The notes: a model not told the origin generated them from the sequence alone. A stretch of DNA of 64,000 bases from Lepus europaeus (GCF_033115175.1 NC_084840.1:79003179-79067178); one strand, 5' to 3'; counted from the first letter of the stretch, positions 12,343 to 23,791 are shown. Translations and numbers: made by a program.

Positions 12343-12560
12343 GAAATGCTGGGAAAGCAGTGGAGGATGGTCCAAGTGGTTAGGGCCCCTGTACTTGTGT
12401 GGGAGACCTGGAAGAAGCTCCTGGCTTGTCTTCACATTAGCTCAGCTCTGGCTATTGTGGCCATTTGGTGAGTGAAGCAGCAGATGGAAGACCTTTCTCT
12501 GTCTCCACCTCCTTCTCTCTGTAACTCTACCTCTCAAATAAATAAATAAATTTTTTAAAA
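12343..12560 (+). repeat. CSINE, older, 5'-truncated
   Basis: Begins mid-body (GGGAAAGCAGTGGAGGATGG) and has a full (AAATAA)n tail. It was the target of the young SINE to its left. Confidence 0.9.
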
Positions 12561-12579
12561 AATAATTCAAAATGCACAA

Positions 12580-13040
12580 TTAACATTTTTATTTAAGAAC
12601 AGATTTAAATTTACAAAACAAAAATCAAGAAGCAATGCAAAGAGTTCCCATATGCTCCACACCCAGCTTCCCATTTATTAACATCTTATATTAGTAATAT
12701 ATATTTGTCATAATCAGTAAATCTCAGCTTCCCATATTAACATTTCATGTGATATATTTGTCACAGTCAACATACCTACCTTTTTCTATTTTTTATTCAA
12801 ATTCATTCTGTTCTCACCCCACCCAATCTCTAGTAGTCTACATTTTGAATATATATGTAAATATTCAAAAATCATATAGCTTCCTTTAACAGCCTTAGAG
12901 TGATGAGTATATTCATGTACCATGTAATTCATTCATTAAATATGTCCAAGCCAATGGTTTTTAATAAGTGTGACAATCACCACTGTCGACTTGAGAATAT
13001 TTTATCACCTCAAAAAGTTGATCAACAATAAGAATATAAA
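12580..13040 (-). repeat. old L1M-type 3' UTR fragment
   Basis: 'AGAGTTCCCATATGCTCCACACCCAG' followed by 'TTTGTCATAATC' and 'TCACCCCACCCAATCTCTAG' recalls the antisense of ancient L1M 3' ends. A partial internal repeat of 'CTCAGCTTCCCAT(T)..TTAACAT' lies at 12665-12745. Confidence 0.45.
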
Positions 13041-13269
13041 CAGACCAATTAAAAACTTGAGAAATATGTGAAAAGTCACTTTTACATCAAACATATACAG
13101 ACTAGAAATAAGCAGATACATGTAGCCACCTGGAGCAGCCTTTGAGTTCTGATCCCCAGCTTCCTTATAGATTGTCTTTCAACCATCTCATGAACACAAT
13201 GAAATGGAAAGCCTTATTTATCTCTACTTTAAACAAGGTCTTATTAATACTTGCAGACCCTGAGAGGTG
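13041..13269. other. AT-rich spacer
   Basis: AT-rich sequence. No gene or element recognised. Confidence 0.35.
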
Positions 13270-13405
13270 ATGGAAATGTCTTAAGTCTTTGTGGTATCCA
13301 GATGGGAGACATGGATTACATGCCTGCCTCCTGGCTTCAGCCTGGTGCAGCTCTGGAAATGGGCATTTCACAGCAGCTTTCTTGTAGATGAGGTGGCCAC
13401 TGAGA
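13270..13405 (+). repeat. CSINE fragment
   Basis: Short 3'-half piece ('CCAGATGGGAGACATGG ... CCTCCTGGCTTCAGCCTGGTGCAGCTCTGG'). Confidence 0.6.
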
Positions 13406-13695
13406 AATCTTGGCTAAGAGAAAACCATTGTAGGATACTCCAAAAATCAGGTTTACTTTTGAAATCTTCAGCAAATGTGTCAGCAATAAATCTTTTGAGA
13501 ATAATTTAGATCACATGCCATAAATCCATTTTAAAAGAAACCCCACAAGAAGCACTTGGCAATCATAACACATTTCAATCAAATCAAATAATATTTAAAA
13601 AAAAATCTCACTCTCATTTCAAACTACAGGATAGCTTTTTTCAAATTCCCGTATTATATGAAGTCAACCAAGAAAGTTGAAGAGTAAATGTTTCC
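13406..13695. other. AT-rich spacer
   Basis: AT-rich sequence. No gene or element recognised. Confidence 0.35.
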
Positions 13696-15360
13696 TTTTT
13701 CAAGTTTCTGTCATTTTTTTCTGTGTTTTCTACATACAGATTTAGAAACATAGTGATACTTGCTACCCTTCCCCCCCACCATCATGCTCCCACACCTCTT
13801 TCCTCCTCCCTCTTCTATTCCCATTATTCTTTACAAAGATCTATTTTCAGTTAATTTTATCCTCATGATATTAACCCTACACTAAGTAAAGAGTTCAACA
13901 AATAGTATGAAGAAAAAAACACTGTTCCTCAACTGTCAAGATAAGGACTATAACAATCATGGAATCTCAAAGTGTCAATTTCACTACCATAGAATAAATT
14001 TTAGGTACTCTATTAGTTACTATAGATCAAGGAAAATATGGTATTTGGCTTTTTGTGACTGGCTTATTTCACTAATATAATGGTTTCCAGTTGCATCAAT
14101 TTTGTTGCAAAAGACATAATTTCTTTATTCCTTAGTGTGTGTGTGTGTGTATATGTATATATATAATTTCTTTATCTAACCTTCAATTGAAGGATATTTG
14201 TGTTGATTCCATATCTTAGCTATTGTTAATTTGGTTGCCTTAAACCTAGGGGTACAGGGTACTCTTTCATATGCTGGTTTCCTTCCTTTGGGTAAATTCC
14301 CAGGAGTGGGATGGCTAAGTCATATAGTAGATTTATATTCAGATTTCTGAGTTATCTCCATACTGTCTTCCACAGTATCTACACCAGTTTACATTTCCAC
14401 TAACAATGGATAAGGGTACCTTTTAGCCTACCTCATTGCCAGCATTTGTTGTTTGTTGATTTATGAATGAGAGCCATTTAACTAGGGTTTTGATTTGCCC
14501 TCTCCTGATGGCTAGTGATCCTGAGCATTTTTTCATGTGTCTGTTGGCTATTTAAATTTCCCCTTTATAAAAATGCCTGTTCAAGTCCTTTTCCTATTTG
14601 TTAATTGGATTGTTGCTTTTGTTGTTGTTGAGCTTCTTGAGCTCTTTATAGGTTCTGGATGTTAATCCTTTAACAGTTGCATAGTTTGCAAATAATTTCC
14701 CCCATTCAGTTGGTTGCTTCTTCACTTTGCTGAATGTTTCCTTTGCAGTACAGACTCTTCTTATGTTGATGTGATTACATTTGTCTATTTTTGCTTTGAT
14801 TGTCTGTGCTTCTGGGGTCTTTTCTGAGAAGTCTTTGCCTATGCCAATGTCTTGCATAATTTTCCGAATGTTCTTTAGTAATTTGATGGTATTCAGTCAT
14901 AGATTTACATCTTAGATCCATTTTGAGTGGATTTTTGGGTAAGGTATAAGGTAGGGGTCTTGGTTTCATATTTCTGCACATGGAAGTCCAGTTTTCCCAG
15001 CACCATTTGTTGAAGAGACTTTCCTTGCTCCAGCAATTGATTTTAGCTCCTTTGTCAAAGATAAGTTGGTTGTAGATGTGTGTATTAATTTCTGGCATTT
15101 CTATTCTGTTCCATTCATCTATACATATGTTTTTTTTTTGCCAAAGTAAGGCAGGTTTGAGTATATCTGCACCATCCTATGTCTTGAAATCAGGTATTGT
15201 GATGCCTCCAGCTTTGATTTTGTTGTGTAAGATTGCTATAACTATTCAGAATCTCTGTATTTCCATGTAAATGTTAGCATTGTTTTTTTCTAGATCTGAG
15301 AAGATTGTCATTGGTATCTTGATTTGAATCACATTGCCTTTGTAAATTGGCCCACTTTCA
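13696..15360 (-). mobile_element. L1 3' segment: ORF2 C-terminus and 3' UTR, degenerate
   Basis: Minus-strand translation of 15.1-14.6 kb in pieces gives L1 ORF2 C-terminal landmarks: SLFNKWCWENWTS, then KQPTEWGKLFANY and TYKELKKLNNNK, in different frames because of indels. Below about 14.3 kb it continues through the end of ORF2 into the 3' UTR, ending near a T-rich run at about 13.7 kb. ORF2 encodes the retrotransposon's endonuclease/reverse transcriptase; only the last part is here and it is broken. Together with 15361-16890 it forms one 5'-inverted L1. Confidence 0.85.
14131..14164. repeat. (TG)n(TA)n microsatellite
   Basis: GTGTGTGTGTGTGTG followed by TATATGTATATATATA inside the L1 3' region. 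Confidence 0.9.
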
Positions 15361-15885
15361 TTAATGGATAGATCAACTAGACAGAAAATCAACAAAGAAA
15401 CAACAGAGCAAATTGACACTATGGTCCAAATGGACCTAATGTATACCTACAGAAATTTTTATCATACATTTATGGAATACATATTTTTGTCATCAGTGCC
15501 TGGACATTTCTCTTTGATAGACCATTTGCTAGACCATAAATTCAAAAAATTCAGCAAATTCAAAAAAATAAAAATCATACCATGCATCTTCTCTGATCAC
15601 AATGGAATGAAGCTGGTAATTTACAACTCAAGAATCTCTAGAAATTTGCAAACACATACAGGCTGAACAACAGGCTCCTGAACCAACAGTGTGTCATAGA
15701 AAAAATCAAAACAGAAATAAAAAAAAATTTTCCGGAAATGAATGATGATGACAATACAACATATCAAAACTAATGGGATATTAACAAAAGCAGGGTTAAT
15801 AGGAAATTTATTGCAATTGGTGGCTACATTGAGAAATTTGAAGAGTATCAAATAAAAGAACTATCAATGCATCTCAAGGACTGAA

Positions 15886-16216
15886 GGGGGCTGGCATTGT
15901 GGCGTATCAGGAAAGGCCGCTGTTTGCCGTACTGGCATCCCATATGGGCACTGGTTCAAGTCCCAGCTACTCCACTTTTGATCCATCTCTCTGCTATGGC
16001 CTGGGGAAACAGTAAAAGATGGCCCAAATACTTGGGCCACTGCGCTCATGTGGGAGACCTGGAAGAAGTTCCTGGCTCCTGGCCTGGGATAGGCACAGCT
16101 CCTATCATTGCAGCCAACTGGGGAGTGAACCAGCAGATGGAAGACCTCTCTCTCTTGCTCCGCCTCTCCTCTCTGTGTGTAACTCTTTCAAATAAATAAA
16201 TAAATCTTAAAAAAAC
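15886..16216 (+). mobile_element. CSINE nested in L1
   Basis: Full-length older-type copy (GGGGGCTGGCATTGTGGCG head, AAATAAATAAATC tail) splitting the L1 ORF2 frame. Confidence 0.92.
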
Positions 16217-16339
16217 CTTGAAAAACAACAAACCAAACCCCACATTAGTTGGAGGAAAGAAATAATTAAAATTAGAAAAGAAATAAACAAAATTGAAACC
16301 AAAGAAACAATACAAAAGATCAGTGAAATGAAGAGCTAT

Positions 16340-16678
16340 TTTTTTTTAAATTTTTGACAGGCACAGTGGACAGTGAGAGAGAGACAGAAAGAAAGGTCTT
16401 CCTTTTGCCGTTGGTTCACCCTCCAATGGCCGCCGCAGTAGCGCGCTGTGGCCGGTGCACTGCGCTGTTCCGATGGCAGGAGCCAGGTAGTTATCCTGGT
16501 CTCCCATGGGCTGCAGGGCCCAGTCACTTGGGCCATCCTCCACTGCACTCCCTGGCCACAGCAGAGAGCTGGCCTGGAAGAGGGGCAACCGGAAGGATCG
16601 GTGCCCCGACCGGGACTAGAACCCGGTGTGCTGGCGCCGCTAGGCGGAGGATTAGCCTAGTGAGCCGTGGCGCCGGCC
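16340..16678 (-). mobile_element. young CSINE nested in L1
   Basis: Poly-T start and a CpG-rich, well-preserved body ending CGCCGGCC. TSD ATGAAGAGCTATTTTTT at 16328-16344 and 16679-16695. High CpG content fits recent insertion. Confidence 0.97.
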
Positions 16679-16890
16679 ATGAAGAGCTATTTTTTAAAGA
16701 AATAAACATAATTGGCATACCTTGGCTCAATTAACCAAAAAAAAAAAGAGAAAGAACCAAATTAATAAAATCAGAGATGCAAAAGGAAATATAACAACAT
16801 ATATCACAGAAATTAAATTAAACATCAACAATTACTATAAAGAGCTGGATGTCAACCAATTGGGAAACCCAGAAGAAATGGACAGACAAG

Positions 16891-17118
16891 CTCTCTGCTA
16901 TGGCCTGAGAAAGCAGTAGAAGATGCTCCAAGTGATTGGGCCCCTGTAACTGTGTAGGAGATCCAGAAGCTCCTGGCAACTGGCTTTATTTTGGCTCAGC
17001 TCCAGCCTTTGTGGACATTTGGGGAGTGACCCAATGGATAGAAGACCTTTCTTTCTGTATGTCTCTCCCTCTCTCTGTCTGTAACTTTATCTCACAAAAA
17101 AATAAATAAAATCTTAAA
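16891..17118 (+). repeat. CSINE, 5'-truncated
   Basis: Starts at CTCTCTGCTATGGCCTGAG and ends with an AAATAAATAAAATC tail. It marks the right edge of the inverted L1 segment. Confidence 0.88.
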
Positions 17119-17326
17119 AAAAAAAACCAAGTAGAAACATTTAAGCAAAATATTCTTACATAAATTAAACCACATGAAAGCATAATAGATTAATAGCAAT
17201 GAATATATTATGATATTATTAGAAAGTCAGGATAAAAGTCAATAATACTAAAATTCTGTAACTCATCTATGTGGCTGAAAAATACAAGAAACTCTATATG
17301 ATCATTTAGACTAAATACTAAAAATT
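17119..17326. other. AT-rich spacer
   Basis: AT-rich sequence between a SINE and the LTR-like element. No gene recognised. Confidence 0.35.
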
Positions 17327-17893
17327 TGTTAGGAAAAGAGGCACAGAATAGAGAGGAGGCAGTGTACGAATTTACAGCCAGACAGAATTTATTCAGAGAA
17401 AATAAACTCATAGAGGTGGTGATCAGCTGCCAGTGTGCACATGCTGGAACACATGGCAGAAGGCCTTGATCCCCAGGGGCTGGGCCTTTTATATTTTAGG
17501 AGGGCTAGGGATGGCGGGGGTGGGCTAGGGGTAGCAGGTGGAGGTAATTCCTGAAACTGATCTTTCAGGTGGCCTTGAGGGGTGGAGTATGAAGGCGATA
17601 AGGTGTGAGACCCAATTGAGATTCAAGGACAAGGAATAAATTCCAATGTTTATCGATCTTTTGGGAAATGAACAAGAATAGCTGAGGCTTATGTCTTTGT
17701 TCCATCAAAAGTATTTAATAAAAGTCAGCATCTGGAACTCATAAAACAAGTGATAGCAGAACAGTAAAAATAGTACGTTCCTTATTCCAATTAAGACTGT
17801 CTATGATTAGCCTAATAAGTAACAGTATAATTAACAGAGCCTTCAAACCTTTATCCATGGCAAGAAACCATCTCTCATTCTCTCTCCTCAACA
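17327..17893 (-). mobile_element. solo LTR-like element
   Basis: About 567 bp bounded by imperfect inverted ends TGTTAGGA ... TCCTCAACA. In minus sense there is a TATA-like box (rc at 17487-17497, ATATAAAAGG) and, about 100 bp downstream, a polyadenylation signal (rc TTTATT at 17388-17393), the usual order of U3-R in an LTR. ATT flanks both ends, too short to prove a TSD. No internal retroviral genes adjoin it, so it would be a solo LTR. Family not identified. Confidence 0.6.
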
Positions 17894-18157
17894 ATTGTGT
17901 TGGAGATGTAATGAGGAAAATAAAACTAAGGAAACATTAAGTACAAATAATTTTTAAGAAACTAAATTTTCAATACATGTGGATGACACTATTTTATACA
18001 GAGATAATATAATCTAAAAACAAATACAAATTGATAAGTGAATAAAGTTCAATTACTGGGAAAGAGAGCAATATATGCAATTAAGTGAGTTACTGTGTAC
18101 CAGCAAGAAACACATAGGAAACAATTTTAAATGACCAAACACAGACTAGGAATGGAA
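17894..18157. other. AT-rich spacer
   Basis: AT-rich sequence. No gene or element recognised. Confidence 0.35.
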
Positions 18158-18480
18158 TTTTTTAAAAAACATCTGTTTATTTGTTTGAAAGAGAGCTACA
18201 GAGAGGCAGAGACAGAGAGAGATCTTCCATCTGCTGGTTCACCCCCACAAATGGCCACATGGACTGGAAATGAGTCAATCCGAAGCCAGGAGCCAGGAGC
18301 TTCTTCCGGGTCTCCCACGGGGGTTAGGGACCAAGGACTTGGGCCATCTTGCACTGCTTTCCCAGGACATAGCAGAGAGCTGGATCGGAAGTGGAGGAGC
18401 CCAGACTAGAACCAGAGCCCATATGGGATGCTGGCACTGCAGGCGTTGGCTTTACCAGCTACGCCACAGCGCCAGCCCCA
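18158..18480 (-). repeat. CSINE, older subfamily
   Basis: Tail remnant TTTAAAAAACATCTGTTTATTTG through to ...ACGCCACAGCGCCAGCCCC. It lies just upstream of promoter block P2. Confidence 0.92.
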
Positions 18481-18623
18481 GAAATTATTTTTTAAAAGAA
18501 GCATCACTTTTTATAAGAGAAATGAAACAAAGGATTAATCTATGTAGTTTATTGAAAAAATTCTTCAAATCAGTGTTTATTGCAGGTTCTAAACTCTCAG
18601 GAGACAGGGGCATCAGGGAGGAG

Positions 18624-18642
18624 ACAGCGCCCCCTGCTGTCC
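18624..18642 (-). promoter_or_regulatory. CTCF-like site
   Basis: ACAGCGCCCCCTGCTGTCC is, in reverse complement, very close to the CTCF core (CAGCAGGGGGCGCTG). It lies about 100 bp upstream of the CCAAT/CRE pair in block P2. Motif match only. Confidence 0.5.
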
Positions 18643-18689
18643 GGACAGTCAGGCCCAAGGACGGAGAGGCAGCGTGGGACCAAGCTCAG

Positions 18690-18905
18690 GCCTCACCATT
18701 CACTACCCACAGGGCTCACAACCCCAAGTGACCGCCCCCACGCTAGGAGCGATTCTGATTGGCTGTGTCATCTATGACGTCTTGCGTACTTACTGGCTGT
18801 GCGAACTGTCTATTCAGGCGCACCAGGCAACACTGCGTAACCAGGCAGGGTTTCTCTGTGGCCGCCACACTGGGCTTCGGGGATGTGCGCCGAGGGAGGC
18901 TGCAG
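18690..18905 (+). promoter_or_regulatory. promoter block P2 and candidate first exon of KRAB zinc-finger pseudogene
   Basis: CpG-rich block with inverted CCAAT (GATTGGCT, 18757-18764) and a CRE-like TGACGTCT (18775-18782), homologous to P1 at 0.70-0.81 kb. A donor-like GCTGCAG|GTGGGT at 18905/18906 could end a non-coding first exon starting near 18.8 kb. The next recognisable coding exon in the same direction is the KRAB-A exon at 27.84 kb, a normal architecture for KRAB zinc-finger genes. Linking the two is inference. Confidence 0.5.
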
Positions 18906-19330
18906 GTGGGTTAGCCTTCGGCAGTCAGTGAACGTCCGCACTCCTGAAGCCCTGCGGAGCGCCCCGGGACTCCGTGGATGCCAGGAAATGGTGAGAGTGC
19001 GGGGCCATTCCCGGTGATCAGCGGGATGTGAACCCGGCCTACAGGCGGGACTCTGGCCATTTTGTCCTGGTCCTCACGCTGCGACTGCGGCTCAGACCCA
19101 GAGCGCTCTCCGTGCTGCTCGGGGTGCGTAGCCCCACCTCTCAGATTGTGAGGTGAGGACGGAAGTGTCCTCAGGAAATGCGGAATGCACGTGCCGCGTT
19201 CATGGGGGGTGGGGAGGAACTGTGATCTCTGGGGTCCTGTGACCCTCTTCTCCCCGAGGGGCCCCGGTCCCTGAGCTGGGAATCAGGGTCTCAAGTTTGC
19301 AGTCTGGTCCTCAGCACAGCCCTCCTTTGG
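18906..19330. other. CpG-rich continuation of P2
   Basis: GC-rich and CpG-rich tail of the P2 island, presumably start of intron 1. No recognisable protein in any frame. Confidence 0.4.
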
Positions 19331-19892
19331 GACCCGAGTCTGTTCTGCTGTAATAGCAGTATTACAGACTGGTGAAGTTATAAATCACTTCGTCTTACGG
19401 TTTTGGTCTGTTTCAGGGGCAGCATCTGGCGATGGCCTTGTTGACAGAGGCCTGAGATGGCCCAGAGACCGAGTGGCCAAGGAAGGGAGCACAGGAGAGG
19501 CCAATGCAAAAGGGCTTCTATAAGCAGACCCTTCTGTAGATAAAGCGTTAATCCGTTAAACATAAGCAGCTTTATCTTCACCACCTCTTCTTAGATCCCA
19601 CTTGGTCCCACTTCTTACTATCTCATAACTCGATTAGTTTCCCGTGGGTTTCAGATAGGATTAAATCATGTTTAATCCATACGGTTAAGCCTGGCAATAA
19701 ATCCCTAAATATTCTTATCTCTGCTACCTTGCCAAATGCCAGCTTCCTCGATGAAATCTAGAACAGTATAAAATATTTCCCCTTGATTTGTATTTCATAG
19801 GAGAGAAAGGCAGAGTATACCTACCAGACACTCTACGGTTAAAAAAAAAATTGTGTTGGAGTGGATGTTTGGGGTAGAAGGTGTTTTATTAA
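19331..19892. other. no gene seen
   Basis: Mixed-composition DNA inside the presumed first intron of the zinc-finger pseudogene. No repeat or coding match. Confidence 0.35.
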
Positions 19893-20172
19893 GATGCTGG
19901 GTGGGATGGCCACAGGCCAATCGGAGTGCCTGGGTTTGAGGCCTTTCTGTGCTTCTAATTCAGTTTCTTGCTGGTATACTCCCTGGGAAACCGTAGATGA
20001 TGATGGCTCAAGTTGTTGGGTCCTTGTTGCCAGCATAGAACATAGAGATTTTGATTTGGTCTCCTGTCTTCAGCCCACTCCAGGTTTGGCCATTTCAGGT
20101 GTTTGCAGGAGTGAACCAACAGATGGAAGACCTCTTTTTGTCTCTGCATTTCAAACAAAAACAAGTTTAAAA
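19893..20172 (+). repeat. CSINE, old, 5' part degenerate
   Basis: Body words 'CTTCTAATTCAGTTTCTTGC', 'CCCTGGGAAACCGTAGATGATG' and 'AGTGAACCAACAGATGGAAGACC' identify it. Confidence 0.75.
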
Positions 20173-21650
20173 AAAATCTTTGCACATCTCTGTTTACCTA
20201 CCTAAAGATAAGACATCTTATCAGAATGTCATAGATTTGAGGTTCTTGGAAAATTTAGAGTGATGTCTTCTCAAGAAACCCTTTACTCTTTTCTATGTCC
20301 TGGAGTTTGAAACTGCCTGTGGGTAATGACCCAAGATGCCCTCTGTGGTCACAGTCCCTAGGAGTGTGGTGTGAATGGCAGCCACTGTGTCTGCTTGGAG
20401 AGCAGCAGGAGGAAGGAGGGTTTGTCCTGGGAGTAGCTGGTGTCCTGAGGTTGGGGGTCTCTGCTGTATACCCTCCATCTATATTCCTAACACCTTGGAA
20501 AATAAAATGTTCTACTCTTCACTCTGGTTCCCATTCCTTGGAGATGAATTATTACCTAAATTAGAAGCTAACATTGAAGGGATAAGACAAGGGATTCATG
20601 CACTCTGGGTTGTCTTAGTCTTGTGAAGGGAGAAAACCTTGTGAAGGGTGAAAAGCTTCAGGCCAAAGAAAACCACCCTAGCTAAGTGATGTGATGTGGC
20701 ATCTGCATGTGAACATGTATTGGCACCAAGCCTTTAACCTTTGAGGCCCATGCTAACTGGAGATGATATAACAGTTGAGTTGGTCGGCAATTAATAGGTG
20801 TTGGAGAATTGCTTGGTGTTGAGCAAACATTGCATATTTAGTGTTAAAAGTGATGTCAAACAAAAACACCCTGGGTTAGAACATTAAACTGATTTTGGAT
20901 GATTGTTGGGTTGCTGCTCTGAATCAAGCCCATTGATTATTCCACACTGCAGGGAAGGAAAAGTAGAAATGTCAGCTTTCCGAGTTAGATTTTCTGGCTG
21001 CTTATGTATGCTTTCCTGATTCTCAAACTAGCTTAAGCCTCCCATCTCCACATGGAGAGTGATTGCCAAGGCATGGAAACCTGTTTAAACTTCTGAATAT
21101 GGGTTCCTTGTGAACTGTGTGTTAAGCAGGCTGCTTCCCAGAGCTGATTCTTTTATGTGCTTTGTAGAAGCTTGCTGTTTTCTAATTACACTTTGCCCAC
21201 TTATTTAGGAATTATGTGCCATGGTTTCAGTGTTAGATTTTTATTGTTTTGCTTGGAAACTGTGTTATTCAGTAAGGCTTGAAAAGAGAAAGGATTCTTG
21301 ACAGCCATGGAATCATTACCCAGGTGAATAAATGGGCCTTGGTGAGTTCAGGTGTGTTCCTGATCTTTTCTGCTTTTCCACTCAGAGATGATGAAGTCCT
21401 GATTCTTTTTGATGTTCTTTGTGGCTTATTGTCAATTCCTCCCAAAGGAGAGGTTTATTTGGTTTTGCCTTCATGAATTTTCCAAGAAGTTGATGTTACC
21501 TATTGATACTACACTACTTTTTTTTGCCTCAGATATTTACACTTGCAGCATGCTGCTGTCTGAGGCCATGGGTTCAACCAGTTCCCTCACTGCTCCTGCT
21601 GTTTATGGCACTTGGCTTGTTTCAACATTATGTATTCATTTATTTGTTTT
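20173..21650. other. intron-like single-copy DNA, no gene seen
   Basis: About 1.5 kb with no SINE or L1 that I recognise and no coding frame with known motifs. It lies within the presumed zinc-finger pseudogene intron. Confidence 0.4.
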
Positions 21651-21955
21651 AGAGGTTTATTGATTTGAAAGGCAGAGTTACTGAGAGAGAAGGAGAGACA
21701 GAGAACTTCCATCAGCTGGTTCACTCCCCAAATGGCTGCAATGTCCTGGGTTGGGCCAGGTTAAAGCCAGACCAGGAGCTTCATTTAGGTCTTGACATGG
21801 GTGGCCAGGATCCAAGGACCATCTTCTGCTGCTTTCCCAGGCAAACTAGCAGGGAGCTGGATCAGAATAGGAGCAGCTGGAAATAAAACTGGTGCCCATC
21901 TGGGACACCTGCACTGTAGCTGGTGGCTTAATTTGCAGCACCACAGCATTGGGCC
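21651..21955 (-). repeat. CSINE, old
   Basis: GGTTTATTGATTTGAAAGGCAGAGTT tail side to CAGCATTGGGCCC head side. Confidence 0.88.
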
Positions 21956-22464
21956 CTCAAGTTTATTTTTGATGTTGGTGATAATTTTATTTTTTTTTTT
22001 TGTTTTAATTCCGCAAGAGGTAATGCATGATAAATTTTTTTACCAATTGGGAAAGTTCTGTTTTGTAGACTGAATAATCTGAAATTTAGTAGGAAATGTT
22101 GATACAGTAGACAAATCATATACTTTTTCATGTCTGTGTGTTTATTTACAGCATACCAAAACTTGGAGGGGTGACCTTATTTATTGACTTTTTTTTTATC
22201 TGGTATTAACTGGCATCTCTGTGTGATTACACATTGCTAAATAATAATAACCACTTGTTTTTATATAACTGTTGTTTTTTTTTACACTGTTTAGCAATGG
22301 TATGTCTGTAATTTTCTTTGCAATTCTATGAGTTTTGGCCTTGAGTATACAATATATATATTTCTAACTGATTTAAACTCACCTTCAAATAATAATGTAT
22401 TATTTCTTGGGCACTAAAGGTAAAATGTTCTCAATTCCTTTGCCCTATCCTTTATATAGTTTAT
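21956..22464. other. AT-rich, no gene seen
   Basis: T-rich intronic DNA. No element identified. Confidence 0.35.
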
Positions 22465-22502
22465 TTAAAAAAAAGATTTATTTATTTATTTGAAAGAGAC
22501 AC

Positions 22503-22536
<34 letters not shown>

Positions 22537-22824
22537 GGGGAAACACACACACACACACACACAGATCTTCCATCTGCTGGTTGACTACCCAAATGGCTGC
22601 AATGGCCAGAGCTGGGCAGATCCAAAGCCAGGAGCCAGGAGTTTCTATTGGGTCTCCCATGTGGATTCCAGATCCCAAGCACATGGAACATCATCCACTG
22701 ATTTCCCAGGTGCATTAGCAGGAAGCTGGATCAGAAATGGAGCAGCTGGGACTTGAACAGTGCCCATATGGGATGCTGGCTCTGCAGGCAACGGCCTAAC
22801 CTACTACACCACAGGGCCAGCCCC
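22465..22824 (-). repeat. CSINE with (GA)n and (CA)n microsatellites
   Basis: Full-length copy. The purine tract is pure (GA)n at about 22503-22527, followed by (CA)n at 22543-22562. Probable TSD around CTTTATATAGTTT / CCTATATAATTT. Confidence 0.92.
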
Positions 22825-22958
22825 TATATAATTTCCTTTAGCTGTTAGAATCTGTAATGACCCAGTAAATTGTTTATATTATCATTTTGAATAAAAGTTT
22901 CTTTATTAGATCTTGTGGGAATAAAGTAAATATTTTATAGTACTGTCAGTTATTTTTT

Positions 22959-23222
22959 ATAAGATTTGTTTATTTATTTGAAAGTCAGAGTAACAGAGAG
23001 AGCTCTTCCATCTGCTGGTTTACATCCTAGATGGCTGCAGTGGCCAGAGCAGGGCCAGACCAAAGCCAGGATCCAGAAGCTCATCTGGGTCCCCCATGTG
23101 GATGCAAGAGCCCAAGGGCTTGGGTCATTTTCTACTGCTTTCCTAGGCCGTAGTAGAGAGCTGGATTGGAAATGGAGCAGCTGGGACTCAAACTGGGCCT
23201 GCTAAGCCCCAGCACCAGTCTC
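22959..23222 (-). repeat. CSINE, head-deleted
   Basis: Tail and body are good (TTTGAAAGTCAGAGTAACAGAG). The CATATGGG region is lost before the GCACCAG head remnant. Confidence 0.85.
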
Positions 23223-23301
23223 TCATTTAGCTCTTTAAAAACATTACTTTATGTGATCAGACATATAAAATTATGTCTCTTTTTCTTGAATGAATTCCTT
23301 T

Positions 23302-23600
23302 TTTGGTTATTTATTTGAGAAACTTAGGGACAGACAGAGACCTCCAGTCCACTGATTTGCTCCCCAAATGCTCACAGCTTCCATGTCAAGGACAAGACAA
23401 AAGCTGGGAGCTGGAAACTCAATGCAGGTTTTCCTTGTGGGTTTCATGAACCCAATCACTTGAGCCATTACTGCTGCTTCCCAGGGTCTACATTAAGAGG
23501 AAGCTGGAGTCATGAGCCATATCCATATCCAGGAGCTGAACCCACATACTCTAATGAAGGACAGAGACTTCTGTACTGTTAGGCTATGTCCCACCCCCAT
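23302..23600 (-). repeat. CSINE, old and diverged
   Basis: 'TTATTTGAGAAACTTAGGGACAGACAGAGACC' and 'AAGCTGGGAGCTGGAAACTCAATGCAGG' show the body; the head is a remnant. Confidence 0.7.
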
Positions 23601-23791
23601 TCTGTGTTTTAACTGTGAGACACAGATACAAAATTGAACTACCTGCCTGTAGTTTGACAGCAGTATTAACAACAAATAAAACAGTGTAAGGATCCTTCCA
23701 TCTGGCTTCAAGGTCAGTTTTACATTAGTGGCATTTCAGGATACCAGATTGCCTAGTTGTAACTCAGGTAAGGACTGATCAGAAAATTCAA

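Larger units (their letters stand above)
15361..16890 (+). mobile_element. inverted L1 ORF2 segment (endonuclease end to early RT region)
   Basis: Plus-strand frames match ORF2 from the end of the endonuclease domain onward: STRQKINKETTEQIDT, GHFSLIDHLLDHK and IFSDHNGMKL at 15.37-15.62 kb. After a CSINE, 16218-16330 gives WRKEIIKIRKEINKIETKE. After a second CSINE, 16741-16890 gives NQINKIRDAKGNIT and NPEEMD. The segments read through both SINEs, so they are one L1 piece. Its orientation is opposite to the 3' segment immediately left of it, and ORF2 between them is missing, as in twin-primed insertions. Not functional. Confidence 0.85.

Noticed and set aside
12037-12471. Long open frames (up to 150 codons) with text such as 'GPSSTALPGHSREL' recurring through the window
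   Set aside because: They are readings of CSINE sequence in either orientation, found at every young copy.
14594-15098. Active L1 ORF2
   Set aside because: Only C-terminal pieces in shifting frames and an inverted 5' part; cannot be active.
15886-16216. tRNA genes in SINE heads
   Set aside because: The heads are tRNA-derived with A/B-box-like words but lack a cloverleaf acceptor stem; they are SINEs.
22465-22824. CRISPR-like regularly spaced repeats
   Set aside because: The short periodic repeats are (GA)n/(CA)n microsatellites; no spacer-repeat pattern exists in this eukaryotic window.
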